Of a stretch of 64,000 nt of DNA, positions 1 through 9,788 are shown one piece after another. Under the pieces are notes generated by a model. The model was not told the DNA's origin. It made no database searches and saw only the letters and a list, made by a program, of their open reading frames with translations. The stretch lies in assembly GCA_012184525.1 (NCBI GenBank), contig WOFQ01000034.1, forward strand, positions 62,001 to 126,000. Direction: 5' to 3'. The position numbers were made by a program, and so were the translations under genes. The number at the start of each line of letters is the position of its first letter. Position 1 is the first letter of the stretch. The stretch comes from Xenoacremonium recifei (taxonomy: Eukaryota > Ascomycota > Sordariomycetes > Hypocreales > Nectriaceae).

Positions 1-623
1 CAGCATTCTGCTTCGTCATTGATGATTCCTTGGTTGCGGCGTACGCCCTCCAAGATGCTCTTCGCCCCAGTACCCAGGATGTGATCTCTAAGATCCAAGG
101 CTCTGGAGTTACTGTACACATCGTATCCGGAGATGACGACGGACCAGTTCGCTCTGTCGCGACAGACTTGGGCATTCCCCAGACTTGTGTCCTATCAAGG
201 TGCTCCCCCGGCGACAAGCAAGCTTATGTCCAAAACCTCCTCGGTAGCCACACACAGAATGGGAAGAAACCTGTTGTTATCTTCTGCGGCGACGGCACCA
301 ACGACGCCGTGGCACTCGCACAAGCTACCATTGGAGTTCACATGAACGAAGGCTCGGATCTCGCTAAATCGGCCGCAGACGTCGTGCTCATGCGCCCCGA
401 CTTAAATGGCATCCTTGACATGATCAACATCAGCAAGCGAGCAGTGAACCGCATCAAGTTCAACTTTTCTTGGAGCTTTGTCTACAATCTCTTTGCTATT
501 CTGCTCGCCGCCGGCGCTTTTGTGGAAGCGAGCATTCCTCCAGAGTACGCAGGACTCGGCGAACTGGTCAGCGTTCTGCCTGTTATTGCAGCTGCAATGC
601 TGCTCCGATGGTCTAGAATCTAG
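1..623 (+). CDS. P1B-type (copper-like) cation ATPase, C-terminal part
   Basis: The reading frame is open from the left edge, so the N-terminus, phosphorylation site and metal-binding domains lie outside the window. About 207 residues remain. They contain the P-domain hinge motif GDGTND followed by AVALAQATIGVHM, a segment typical of heavy-metal P1B ATPases. Two C-terminal membrane helices follow (SWSFVYNLFAILLAAGAFV and LGELVSVLPVIAAAMLLRW), separated by IPPEYAGLG. Members pump Cu+ or related soft metals out of the cytosol or into the secretory pathway with ATP. Ion specificity depends on residues in upstream helices that are not visible, so copper is inferred from the similarity of this C-terminus to fungal Cu-ATPases. 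The last exon ends at TAG 621-623. Confidence 0.9.
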   Translation, partial: AFCFVIDDSLVAAYALQDALRPSTQDVISKIQGSGVTVHIVSGDDDGPVRSVATDLGIPQTCVLSRCSPGDKQAYVQNLLGSHTQNGKKPVVIFCGDGTNDAVALAQATIGVHMNEGSDLAKSAADVVLMRPDLNGILDMINISKRAVNRIKFNFSWSFVYNLFAILLAAGAFVEASIPPEYAGLGELVSVLPVIAAAMLLRWSRI

Positions 624-993
624 AAGGCTTGTAGCCATTCCATCTCGTGACAATCTTTGTCGCACATGAAGACTGAGAAATAAGCCCGTCTCGAAAGCGA
701 TTCCCAGCAGCCATCGTTTGGTAGGAAGCTTTTCGGCGCTCTCGGTTATTCCATTTACATTCTTCCGCCTATTCAAGGCACCCTTAGTGATCGCTTTTTT
801 AACCATATAAATTGCACGAGTCGCTTACCATACTGCACTTCTAACTTTGCACGCCCATTTGTGTTAGTGAACATCCATCGTAAGATCGAACGGTGACAAG
901 CCACAATGAAAACTTCGTGATCAGGCCTCTAATTTTACTCCTGTAAAGATTAAACAGATTCATTTACTTCTCTCACTACTCTTAATGTCGGAC
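624..993. other. tail-to-tail intergenic region, no gene seen
   Basis: This is the 3' flank shared by the convergent ATPase and NmrA-like genes. Short overlapping frames here resemble no family, and I see no RNA gene. Confidence 0.5.
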
Positions 994-2013
994 TTATTCC
1001 CACTTCTCCTTGTTCTTCTCCACAAACTCCTTCCAGGTAGTAGGCTTGTCGCTGAGAAGGCTCAAGGTCTCCTTCAGATCAGCACCAGCGTAGTAGCCCG
1101 GCTCCTCGAGCAGCAGCATGTTTTCCAGCATTTCCTGTGCGGCAGCTGGCGACATGAATGACTTGAAAACTTCGTTCGGGATCTGGATTGCTTTGGCGGG
1201 CTTGCCAGTGACCTCTGAGAATTCAGACATTATCTGGTTGGGGGTGTAATACTCAGTGGCTGCGTAGAGGCGCTTGCCAGCTTGAGCGGGGAAGTTCTTG
1301 ATAGCTGCTTTGACGAACTTGCCTACTAGTTGTCAGTAAAGTCACCTGTAAGATTGATAAGGTTTACGTACCATTGTCCTCGACAGCATCGAAGAGGGGG
1401 AGCTGGGCCTTTTCCGGGGAAACGGGCAGTGCCAGGGTGTATGTTCCGTCCTCGCCCTTTTGGATGGACCCGATCATGTTGGACATGAAGAAGCCGGGCA
1501 ACACGAAGGTTGCAGGGACTCCCGAGTTACGAATGTACTGCTCAATCTTGGACTTGCCCTCGAAATGGTGAATGTTGGGCAAGGCACCCTTGCTGGCCTC
1601 GGTGGTGTTGATGAGCGAAGAGAAGATCAGGTGCTTGACACCTGCAGCCTTGCTTGCATCTGCAACGGCCTGACCCTGAGCAATCTCGACGGCTCCGCTG
1701 CCACTCTCCCAGTAGTTGGTGACAAGGAATACGGTGTGAGCATCCTTGACAGCGGGAGCTGCCTGTTCAGCTGAGGACATGTCCGCCTGCGGGAAAGTGT
1801 GAGAAAGGATCCCAATTATTGACGAAGGATTCAGCTTACCACAACCAGCTCGACGCCCTTGGCCGCCAGTGCCTGGGCCGCAGGCTTAGACTTGTCGCGG
1901 GTGACGCCTCGAATCTTGAACTCCTTCGACAGAGCGGGGTCATTCAGGATGGCGCGGATCACTGAGCCGCCCTGGTTGCCTGTGGCACCGAAGACAGTAA
2001 GAAGCTTAGACAT
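994..2013 (-). CDS. NmrA-like NAD(P)-binding protein
   Basis: Three exons join to 306 residues: 2013-1840, 1786-1372 and 1325-994 (reverse strand), with introns of 53 and 46 nt. The N-terminus has the Rossmann motif GATGNQGGSV (residues 9-18), where the third Gly of GxxGxxG is conserved. The middle exon reads HTVFLVTNYW...HLIFSSL, typical of NmrA/HSCARG proteins. These are atypical SDRs that often bind NAD(P) as redox sensors and lack the catalytic Tyr-Lys pair; NmrA itself restrains the GATA factor AreA. Here nothing ties the gene to nitrogen control. The start ATG at 2013 is chosen because the Rossmann strand begins within five residues. Confidence 0.88.
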
Positions 2014-2885
2014 TGTTGTGAGTTGGTGGGTTGTCCAAGAAGAATTGAGCTGTATTTAGCTGTGGAAATTGTGTTGAGATGATTGTTGATGTTGATGTTG
2101 ATGTCCGATGCGCAAGACGTCTCCTCTCAGCTTCAGTGGGAGCTCTGTCGTCTTAAATACGTCTTCCATCTCTACCAAGCTGAACAGCTTCGAGAGTTTC
2201 AATGTTAACGTCACTGGCTTGCGCTGGCTCGCGCTCGCGCTCGCTGGCTTGCATTGGCCGCCACACCTCAGCCGTCGACACGGCAGAATGGCTGACATAC
2301 TCTGGGCAAATTACCAATTGAGAAGCTCCCTCATCGGACATTCGGTGAATGCCAAGACTTTCCCCCAGCCCTATCGAACCCCGATGTCCAATAACAGTGT
2401 CTGAAGTCACTCGCTAGGGGCACTAACTCGTCGCGCCCGGGCGATCCAGAGACCCATTTCGCACCCCAGCTTTGTCCGAGAGCTGAGTCCAAGGCGACAG
2501 AGCGCCGTAAGCACATTCGTGGAGAGACAGCTGCCTCGCTGCTCGGCATTTCGCGCCATTGGTTATCCAAGCATTCGTCACGGACTACGAAGCCATAAGG
2601 CAGACGTCAAGCCGCATCACATTTCGGAGAATTAGTGGGATCATGCAAACGACGACTCGTTATTATTAATGCTGGCTGCGAAGCCACAAGCTGGTCGTGG
2701 AAGGGTGGACGGTGGTGTCATAGCGGTGTTGGGCAACATTTAAACAGCCTCCAATCCCCTTCCACAGGCAAACTCTCATTCTCAACCCCTCATCTCCCAT
2801 TGTTCCCTGCTACGAACATCTTGAATCTTCCATCAATTCAAACGCCCTAACTCATCATAATCATCGTCACCTCTCTACTATAAAA
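2014..2885. promoter_or_regulatory. divergent promoter region (NmrA-like / SDR)
   Basis: This is an 872-bp head-to-head intergenic region. Close to the SDR start (about 2750-2885) the + strand is rich in CT and CATC runs, a common look for fungal core promoters and 5' UTRs. The segment 2216-2250 has a short GCTGGCTTGC/GCTCGCGCTCGC repeat. I see no gene inside. Confidence 0.4.
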
Positions 2886-3958
2886 ATGGTCGCCACCAGT
2901 GTCGTCAAGACCACCAACACCACGGTGCTTCCCTCGACTCTACCCCAAGGACTCGTCGCAGTGTTTCTGGGCGCAACGGCAGGCATCGGCCTGAACGCTC
3001 TGAAGCAATTCGCGATTGCGGCAGACGGCAAATCCCCGCACATTTACATCATTGGACGAAGTCACACTGCCGCGACGCCTCTCATCGCCGAGGTCCGCCA
3101 GAGCAATTCGTCCGCGACTGTCGAGTTCATCGAGAAGGATGTCTCGCTTTTGAAGCAGACTGACGAGGCAATGAATGAAATTGTCAAGCGAGAAACCAAA
3201 GTCGATTATCTGTTTTCCTCCGTCGGGTTCCTCACCTTCGAGGGCCGAAATGGTAAGTCTCATCACGGCGCATCGCCTGACACTCCACAGCGCAAACAGA
3301 GCAATTCTAACAGCAAACAGAAACCTCGGAAGGCCTGGCGCCAACAATGACCACCCGCTGTTACACGCGCATCCGTTCCGTTGAGTTGCTTCTTCCGCTG
3401 CTCAACAAGTCCGAGAACCCGCATGTCGTAAATGTCCTGGCGGGTGGGCTCGAGGGCAAGATCGTGGAGGATGATCTTGACCTGAAGAACCCCAAGAACT
3501 TCACCATCGCTAACGCAGCTCTGCAAACCGCCACCATGCTAACTCTCACGCTTGAGCGCTTCGCCAAGGAGAACCCAAAGATTAGCTTCGTGCACTTCTA
3601 TCCTGGTTTCGTGGCGACAGATGCCATGAACCGAGCCGCAAGCGGGTTCCTCGGCGTTGTCATGAGATACTTCTTTGTCCCAATCATTAACACCTTCTTC
3701 GCTCTCAAGCCTGCGGATGTCGGTGCTCGCCTGCTGTTCTACGCAACGAATGCGCGATACTCAGTCGACAGTACAACCTCTTTGTGCACTCCCATCCCGG
3801 AAGGGTTAAGCAAAGCAAAGACGTCAGCGGGCGGTGTTTGGCTGCTCAATGAGAAGGGTGAGAGCGTCGACAACGAAAATGTTCTATCACAGATGCGGGG
3901 AGCCACCACTGAGAAGGTCTGGAATCACGTCCAGGCCATCTTCAGAAGCGTGCAGTAG
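2886..3958 (+). CDS. short-chain dehydrogenase/reductase-like protein, atypical
   Basis: Two exons, 2886-3252 and 3321-3958, give 334 residues; the 68-nt intron is phase 1. The cofactor motif GATAGIG is at residues 29-35, followed by strands fitting an NAD(P) Rossmann fold. The second exon starts ETSEGLAPTMTTR, a signature of a fungal SDR subgroup. The usual catalytic YxxxK is not apparent: the matching stretch reads NFTIANAALQTATM. Catalysis by the standard mechanism is therefore doubtful, and a changed active site or a binding role is possible. The substrate is unknown. The gene is divergent to the NmrA-like gene, so the two share a promoter region. The start at 2886 has a good context (aaaATGG). 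Confidence 0.85.
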
Positions 3959-4243
3959 ACTGAGGTCAAATATTGCCGATGCGATCACTTGAAAGAAGGG
4001 TGATTTTCTCTTCCAGTTATAATCCTAGGATTTTCTGCATTTATCGGGCGACAAAATTAATTTGTTTGCAACTTGTATTTAGTATGGTGCTTTTTGGAGG
4101 GGTAATTCATGTAATTCTGTCCAAACGAAACTGCTAGAGAAGCTTGAATTGTATAGTAGATACGGAGTATTGGAACACAATAAAAGAACCAGTCTCAAAA
4201 AGTCATGTCAAGCAGCTCAATCCTCACAAAGATACACTACATC

Positions 4244-6268
4244 TCAACGCAATTCAATCTTCTCAGCCACAAGCCCTTCCTTCTCAACCACAGTGGCTGC
4301 CTTCCCCTCCTCCATCAATCCAACAATTTCCGTTGTTCCCACATGAATCATGTACTCATCTACCTTGCGCAAAATCACCGGCACGCCGCATCTATTCAAG
4401 ACATAGACCAAATCTCCTGGCATAGCCCCTTGGTGGGCCAGGCCCAAGTATCCCTTGGTTGTTTCAAAGAACTTCCAGTTGTTTTGGTGTATTATCTTGA
4501 GCTTTGAGCATATTTCCATATATGCCGTGCTCAAGGGCCCGTCACTCGCATCGCTCAACAAGGGGAGAACGCCCTCTTCGAATCCCAGGGACGGTAGATC
4601 TAGGTACTTGTCGCCCAGGAATCGTCGTCTAAACCAATCTTCAAAGTGGGCAACAGGATCCCTATCAGATGTTGAGGGGGAGGAGACGAGCGGCAGTCGA
4701 TCGCGAGCCCCGGGATTCGATCCGACATCAGGAACCAAGACGCTCAGAAGAGCAATGCTGTACAAGACGTCCTTTCTCTCCCCTTCAAAAAGTTCAGTGG
4801 AAGGGCTCATAAGCCGGGAAAAGGGTAAAAGAGGTGCTGGTCCTGTGGCATAGGTCGGGTGTCGGGACATAAACTCGGCCATATAAGAGACCAACCGAGG
4901 ACTCACTTCCTGCGGCTGTAGCCCGTTCATATCGGTTGTAGATATGAGACGGTCTACTTGGACTCCAGTGACAAAAAGACTCTTATCTTTGACAACAGGA
5001 TATGGATCGTTCTCAAAGCCACCAATTCCGTAGTCTACTTTGCCAAAGAGATTTGATACGCTGGGGACTTTGCAGGTATGCGGGAAGTTGAGAGCCCAAG
5101 AAGAGAATCCGTCCACAGACCCGTTGATACCGACACCGGAAAGCGCAAGAAACGAAAGGGGATCGAGTGTTTCACTCTCTGCCGGCCTCGGCTTCTCCCG
5201 ATGGGCATCAAGCCACTGCTCCGTAAATTCGCGGTAGACATCAGCAACAGACTTGGCCTCGGTATAGTCTGGAATCAGGGAGACGTTGCAGACGCCCAGC
5301 AGAGCGTAGGCACGGTCTTTGGGGTCCGTAGCCTCGAGGGATTGGCCTGCGATCATGGCCAAATCCAAGATGTGCCACTTGGACTCTGGATCGTCATCTG
5401 GGTACGCAACCATGAGCTTGGCTTTTCGGACCGTGTCGAGACACTGAGGATTAGACAGCCCCATCTTCATGATGCAATTCTGCCAGAACTTCAATGGAAT
5501 CCAGTCGGGCTTTTGCACATTCAACTCGCGAAATCCGCGAAAACACGTCGACACAACAGCTGCGTCCTCGTACTCGATGAATTGTCTCCCCCCCGCGAGA
5601 AACAGTCGCTTGGCGAGGACAGCTTCTTGAAAGATCCACATCCGGGACCAGTAGGGGTTCATCAAGATGTCAATCATGGCCTCCCAAGCTGGACTTGAAG
5701 TCTCCCACGACCAGGGCAACAGCTTTGGGTGACATTTGAGCCAGTCGAAGCTGAAGAACTTGTGGTAGCCTTGCGGTTTGCGTCCCGAGCTCAAGATCTC
5801 GTCTGCCAGCATCTTTAGCGAGGAGAGTCCGAGGGAGATCTCCCGGCTATCGCCGAGCCAGGCCAGGACGAGCTGTGCTGACTTGTAGATGCGGCCCATG
5901 ATCTGGACCTGCGAAGCACGTTCTTGCAGGTCGGCCTGGTTGATGCAGATGGCATCGGCCCAGAGGAACGCGGACCCAATATCGAGGACCCGGAGTAATG
6001 AGGCCAGGCTCGTCGTCACCGAGAGCTTATAGTCCGAGCTAGATTCGTCCTCGTCGGTTCTGTAGATGGAAATGTCCGCCGTGACTCGGGGATCGCCCCA
6101 GACGTAGGAGAGGGCATAAAAAGTTGGGTTGTCATCAAGAGAAACGGTACGCAGTCGAACGCCGACTAGTTCCGAGGTTGGTTTATCGTCACGTTTGACC
6201 TCTAGTAGTCGAATCTCCGACTTGGTTGGATCCAGGGGAGAGTAGAGAGATGGATTTTGGCTTGCCAT
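4244..6268 (-). CDS. HET-domain protein (heterokaryon incompatibility type)
   Basis: An uninterrupted 674-residue frame. The HET motif ALSYVWGDP sits near residues 52-60, followed by LLRVLDIGSAFLWADAICINQADLQERASQVQIMGRIYKSA-type blocks, of which WADAICINQ is diagnostic. Further on come YWSRMWIFQEAVLAK and DPKDRAYALLGVC, the remaining conserved HET blocks. HET domains trigger cell death or growth arrest when unlike fungal strains fuse, usually through a partner protein. Most HET genes in a genome have no tested role, so allorecognition here is inference. There is no NACHT, WD or ankyrin region; the C-terminal 300 residues match nothing I know. The gene stands beside a degraded AT-rich stretch, as accessory HET genes often do. 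Confidence 0.93.
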   Translation of the reverse strand: MASQNPSLYSPLDPTKSEIRLLEVKRDDKPTSELVGVRLRTVSLDDNPTFYALSYVWGDPRVTADISIYRTDEDESSSDYKLSVTTSLASLLRVLDIGSAFLWADAICINQADLQERASQVQIMGRIYKSAQLVLAWLGDSREISLGLSSLKMLADEILSSGRKPQGYHKFFSFDWLKCHPKLLPWSWETSSPAWEAMIDILMNPYWSRMWIFQEAVLAKRLFLAGGRQFIEYEDAAVVSTCFRGFRELNVQKPDWIPLKFWQNCIMKMGLSNPQCLDTVRKAKLMVAYPDDDPESKWHILDLAMIAGQSLEATDPKDRAYALLGVCNVSLIPDYTEAKSVADVYREFTEQWLDAHREKPRPAESETLDPLSFLALSGVGINGSVDGFSSWALNFPHTCKVPSVSNLFGKVDYGIGGFENDPYPVVKDKSLFVTGVQVDRLISTTDMNGLQPQEVSPRLVSYMAEFMSRHPTYATGPAPLLPFSRLMSPSTELFEGERKDVLYSIALLSVLVPDVGSNPGARDRLPLVSSPSTSDRDPVAHFEDWFRRRFLGDKYLDLPSLGFEEGVLPLLSDASDGPLSTAYMEICSKLKIIHQNNWKFFETTKGYLGLAHQGAMPGDLVYVLNRCGVPVILRKVDEYMIHVGTTEIVGLMEEGKAATVVEKEGLVAEKIELR

Positions 6269-6705
6269 TTTGGAGTCGATTGCTAGGTCACGTTGACTGG
6301 GTAGTCTGGGGATAAGAATTTATTTTCAGCTAAAGACCAAAATTGTTCAGCTGAGAAATTTGTTTTTCAGCTGCAGGTAAAAACGCTGCCACGTAAGACT
6401 CAGCTGCAGCCCGCATTACTGCATATGCAGCTAGAGGCTGACATGAGCATTTTATAACCAAGAGGATTTTTAAAGATGGGTTACGGAAGTCGAGGGCCTT
6501 TAAACCGTAAATCGACGTGTTCATAGTAAACATATGTGGGCAGTCCGGAATATTATATATGATTTTGGCAGCAGCTTCGATTCGCTCATGCATTTGCTTT
6601 CTGTTAAATCTGCATATTTTAGAGCTTGAAAAAAATCCCCAGAAAATATTCTGTCTTCTAATATTGCGTGTGATGTCTAAAAAATTATTTGTTTTATAGC
6701 CCTTT
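6269..6705. other. AT-rich stretch with CAGCTG-type short repeats, no gene
   Basis: Between the HET gene start and the RTA1-like relic the DNA is AT-rich. The words CAGCTGAG, CAGCTGCAG and ATGCAGCTAG recur at 6340-6435. It could be the worn end of a small mobile element or just low-complexity DNA; I see no matching terminal repeat. Confidence 0.3.
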
Positions 6706-7030
6706 TTATTCTATCTGGAATGCCTTATTAACATATTGACCCATCTTGCTTCCCTTACCCTTAAACCAAAATCTCGGGTGCAAAATGGTGAGCAGCACTG
6801 ACATGATGACCATAGGGATGCTGTCTAGGGCAACAAATATTCCTTCCTTTGAAGCTAGGCGTCCATTAAAGCCGTCACTGAGTTCGGCCACTCTCCAACA
6901 CGTTCAAATGAAGAGACAAGCTGCAGCCACGGCAGCTCCTGAAAATGATCAGCCAGTTATGAGTAGAATAATTGACAAAAAAATCTTACCAAGTCAACCA
7001 GGCATCAGGTACTTGAAAATATTGTTTTTG
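6706..7030 (-). pseudogene. RTA1-like membrane protein remnant (C-terminal end only)
   Basis: On the reverse strand, 6891-6706 reads VAELSDGFNGRLASKEG and then a hydrophobic helix ending LLTILHP. This is the pattern of the last two helices of RTA1-like lipid-translocating/7TM stress proteins (YRVxEf..G..G.l...E and HPg at the end). Extending the frame upstream gives RTCWRVAEL-like sequence, but it is broken by TGA at 6904-6906, where Arg (CGA) is expected: a single C-to-T change. Upstream of that only a possible splice acceptor and about 60 nt of ambiguous sequence remain before the promoter of the next gene. The first five or so helices are absent. I read it as a 5'-truncated, mutated relic. 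Confidence 0.6.
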
Positions 7031-7096
7031 TTTCTGGGACAATAAATTATTCAGACCATTTGGTTGGGAAAGGGACACTCAAGTTTAGGGTGAATT

Positions 7097-7125
7097 GTAT
7101 CACGTGATTCTGACCCACGTGATAC
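7097..7125. promoter_or_regulatory. inverted pair of CACGTG E-boxes
   Basis: GTATCACGTG (7097-7106) and its exact reverse complement CACGTGATAC (7116-7125) are separated by nine bases, just 28 bp before the ATG at 7153 and about 105 bp before the alternative ATG at 7231. CACGTG flanked as TCACGTGA is the classical site of bHLH factors of the Cbf1/Tye7 type. Function here is inferred from sequence only. Confidence 0.6.
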
Positions 7126-7152
7126 TCTCCTCCGCAAATCTGTCGCGCTGAA

Positions 7153-9036
7153 ATGAATCAGGCTTCTTCCAAACTTCGCTTTGACGGCCCCAAAACCCTC
7201 GAAATATACCAGATCGTCTCGGAATCCACGATGGCGGACTCCGAGGATGATTTCGCAGGATTCGAAGATCTCCCGAACTCAGACAGCGAGTCCGGAGACG
7301 CGAGCGACGATGAGGATGAATTGCACCCACTTGAGAATCGCTGGCTGTACCAGGTAACAGAGGAGGAGCCTGGAGACGACGATCTCAGCCAGTCGTCTGA
7401 GAACTATCATCCCGATTGGCGATCTCCGAAGTTTCCCAGGTTTCCCGAGCTGCCCTACGAGCTTCGCCATCGCATATGGGAGTTCTTCTGTCCCGAAGTT
7501 TGGTTCAAGACCCGGCTCATCGACGTATCACTCGATACCACAGCCAGATTCAGCGAGGCCGAAGGGCGAGTCTGGGTTGTGCGGGAAGGCCGTACTCTAA
7601 GCGACTACACTAAGACGACGCGCGCCATGCTTGCAGTACACCATGAATCCCGCGTCAAAGTTCTAAAGATGCTCCCCGACTACTTGTCTTTGGACGCAGG
7701 CAGCCGCGGCGACGGCCTCGTCAGATTCAACAAAGAGACTGACCTGGTCCTCCTTCACGGCCTCGCTGCATCCAGTCGTCCCAATGACAGATTCCACCTT
7801 CCAGACTTCAGCTCGAAGATCCAGCACGTCGCATTCAGCTCACTAGAAATGTTTGCCGATGCGGAGGCTTTGTCGACACTGCTGACTTCCCTACCCAACG
7901 TTCAAAGCGTCTTCTGCAATCTCTCAGATAATCCTTTCAAAAGGAGGAAACTGATGTGGTGCATATCGGAGTACACCAATCGCGCCTACGTCGAGACTCA
8001 GGCGCGATCCTTTGGGTACGGGGAGGACGCTCAGACTCTGTATTGCTGGCCCGACGTCCGAAATCACATGGCCTTCGCCAAAGTCCATGTCCCTAAAACC
8101 TTGTGCGAAAACGCGGGAGATCCATTACTGATGGTCCTTGAGCTCAAGGGCCTGCGGGCGTGGCCGCTGATTTCGTTCGATTTCGAATCCGGCCTGGAAC
8201 GATACTCCTCGATTTTGGCACGGGAAGCGGGAGAGGATGTCGAGAGCTCCAATGATTCCGGCTCGGAAGGGGAAGAAGGCCCGGGGGGCTTTTTTGAATC
8301 GGAATCGGATGAGTACGAGAGCGAGGGTATTGACGATGATGAGATCGAAGAAGACTCGGACTCGTCGGAGGAAGAAGAAGCTCTTCTAACCGATGAGGAG
8401 CCTGTGCCAGAAGTTGCCCGGTTCTCAAGTCCTGAAGCAGAGCCTGAAGCTGATGATACCGATGCTGGACCAGCGATGAGAGGGCGCAAACGCCACATCG
8501 TCTCGGACTCCGAGGACGAGGAGGAGGAACAGGGGCAACGCACGGTTAAGCGTGCTCGCGTTGCTCTGTCCGACTCAGACAGCGATGCAGGGCCTTCACA
8601 AAGTAACTCTGTCAGCCGTGGACGGCCATCACGCGTCGTTCTCTCTGACTCCGATGATGAAGACGGGGATGTCCATACGGAGTCAAAGACAGCCAAGGTG
8701 TCGAAACAGGATGCGGCAGAGTCAGACGAAGATGAAGAGAGTGAGGATGACAAGGCTGACAGCGAAGAGGATGATGATTCTAGCGAGGAAGAAGAGGATG
8801 CTCCGAAAACCTTATCCCTGGCGGAGCGTCTGCGGCAGCATCGTGAGACGAATCCGCTTTCAGCGTCCGAGGGCAGCGATGGTGAAGATGAGGATCTGGA
8901 TGATGAAGACGAGGATGATGACAACTCCATTCTGGATGAAGACCCTGAAGCAGGATTTCTGGATGATATGTGCGAAGAAAGAGATGACGATGACGAAGAC
9001 GAGGATGAGGATGATGATGAGAGCGGCTTCTATTGA
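7153..9036 (+). CDS. 2EXR-domain protein with long acidic tail
   Basis: A single exon of 627 residues. The pattern FPRFPELPYELRHRIWEFF (about residues 95-113) is the start of the 2EXR domain, a widespread fungal domain of unknown function that resembles the F-box entry motif. The domain runs to about residue 340. The last 280 residues are dominated by Ser, Asp and Glu, with three related blocks around RHIVSDSEDEE, RVALSDSDSD and RVVLSDSDDED, each preceded by basic residues; these suit casein-kinase-2 phosphorylation and histone or nucleolar interaction (inference). A second in-frame ATG at 7231 (MADSEDDFAGF) has a better context (acgATGG) and may be the true start, giving 601 residues. Confidence 0.85.
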   Translation: MNQASSKLRFDGPKTLEIYQIVSESTMADSEDDFAGFEDLPNSDSESGDASDDEDELHPLENRWLYQVTEEEPGDDDLSQSSENYHPDWRSPKFPRFPELPYELRHRIWEFFCPEVWFKTRLIDVSLDTTARFSEAEGRVWVVREGRTLSDYTKTTRAMLAVHHESRVKVLKMLPDYLSLDAGSRGDGLVRFNKETDLVLLHGLAASSRPNDRFHLPDFSSKIQHVAFSSLEMFADAEALSTLLTSLPNVQSVFCNLSDNPFKRRKLMWCISEYTNRAYVETQARSFGYGEDAQTLYCWPDVRNHMAFAKVHVPKTLCENAGDPLLMVLELKGLRAWPLISFDFESGLERYSSILAREAGEDVESSNDSGSEGEEGPGGFFESESDEYESEGIDDDEIEEDSDSSEEEEALLTDEEPVPEVARFSSPEAEPEADDTDAGPAMRGRKRHIVSDSEDEEEEQGQRTVKRARVALSDSDSDAGPSQSNSVSRGRPSRVVLSDSDDEDGDVHTESKTAKVSKQDAAESDEDEESEDDKADSEEDDDSSEEEEDAPKTLSLAERLRQHRETNPLSASEGSDGEDEDLDDEDEDDDNSILDEDPEAGFLDDMCEERDDDDEDEDEDDDESGFY

Positions 9037-9158
9037 TGATCACTCGTCATTTCGCTGCTTTCCAGGATGCACATTATTTTCTTAGATACCACCATCAAGA
9101 TCACATAGTATATCTTTAATAACGAGTTGATAGCGAGGTTTTAATACATCAATCCGTA

Positions 9159-9788
9159 TCATAAGCACTTATGGTCGGCCAGAAGATCCACGTATTGTTG
9201 AATGCGCCGCCGCCTCGTGTCAGGCCTCTTCGCTGTCTCGATGCGCCACAGAAACGAGTACCGCTGGCTCCTACTAATCGCCTCAAAGAACTCCCGCGCT
9301 TCCTTATTCTTATTCAGTGCCTCTTGGAAATCCACGGGGACCTGGATGCTGCTACTCCCAGCGTACGCTCTCTCCCATCGACCGTCTGCCTTGGCCGCAT
9401 CAATTTCAGCCTGGCCGGCCTCGCGCATCCGTCCCGCCTCAATTAGAGCAGCTACCTTTCCCACATTCCTTTTGGACCACAAGCTGCCTTTCCGCCGCGG
9501 CGTGAAGCGCTGTATGAAGTGCTCCTCGTCGTGGCTCTTCTTCTGCCCGTCAATCCAGCCAAAGCAGAGCGCGACGTCCAGGGCCTCGTCGTAGCTGACG
9601 GCCGGGATGGTCGCGTTCTTCTTGCCCAGCTTGAGCCAGATCCCGTCGTTCGTCAAATGATTGTCTTCCAGCCACGCCGTCCAGGCCGCTGTATCCGCAA
9701 AGTGGTGGGAAATTCCCGTGGCGGCTTGTTGATCAGCCGAGAGCGGCCGAGACACGCGGGTGGTGACTTGTTTGACGCGTCGGGGCAT
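9159..9788 (-). CDS. YdeI/OmpD-associated (OmdA) family protein
   Basis: A single exon of 209 residues. It carries the family blocks HFADTAAWTAWLEDNH, GIWLKLGKKN, YDEALDVALCFGWIDGQ, FTPRRKGSLWSKRNVGK and a C-terminal FFEAISRSQRYSFLWRIETAKRPDTRRRRI. The family is common in bacteria and scattered in fungi. YdeI is linked to stress or peptide resistance in enterobacteria, but the biochemical role is unknown. The C-terminal Lys/Arg-rich segment matches the OmdA signature. The patchy distribution and intronless frame fit old transfer from bacteria, though that is unproven. The gene ends 122 bp from the 2EXR gene, tail to tail. Confidence 0.88.
   Translation of the reverse strand: MPRRVKQVTTRVSRPLSADQQAATGISHHFADTAAWTAWLEDNHLTNDGIWLKLGKKNATIPAVSYDEALDVALCFGWIDGQKKSHDEEHFIQRFTPRRKGSLWSKRNVGKVAALIEAGRMREAGQAEIDAAKADGRWERAYAGSSSIQVPVDFQEALNKNKEAREFFEAISRSQRYSFLWRIETAKRPDTRRRRIQQYVDLLADHKCL

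Noticed and set aside
402..806. 134-codon reverse frame over the ATPase end
   Set aside because: It overlaps the conserved P-domain on the other strand and shows no family pattern; a shadow frame.
8064..8930. 288-codon Ser-rich reverse frame
   Set aside because: It is the complement of the acidic Asp/Glu/Ser tail of the 2EXR protein; the repeated GA-rich codons keep the opposite strand open.
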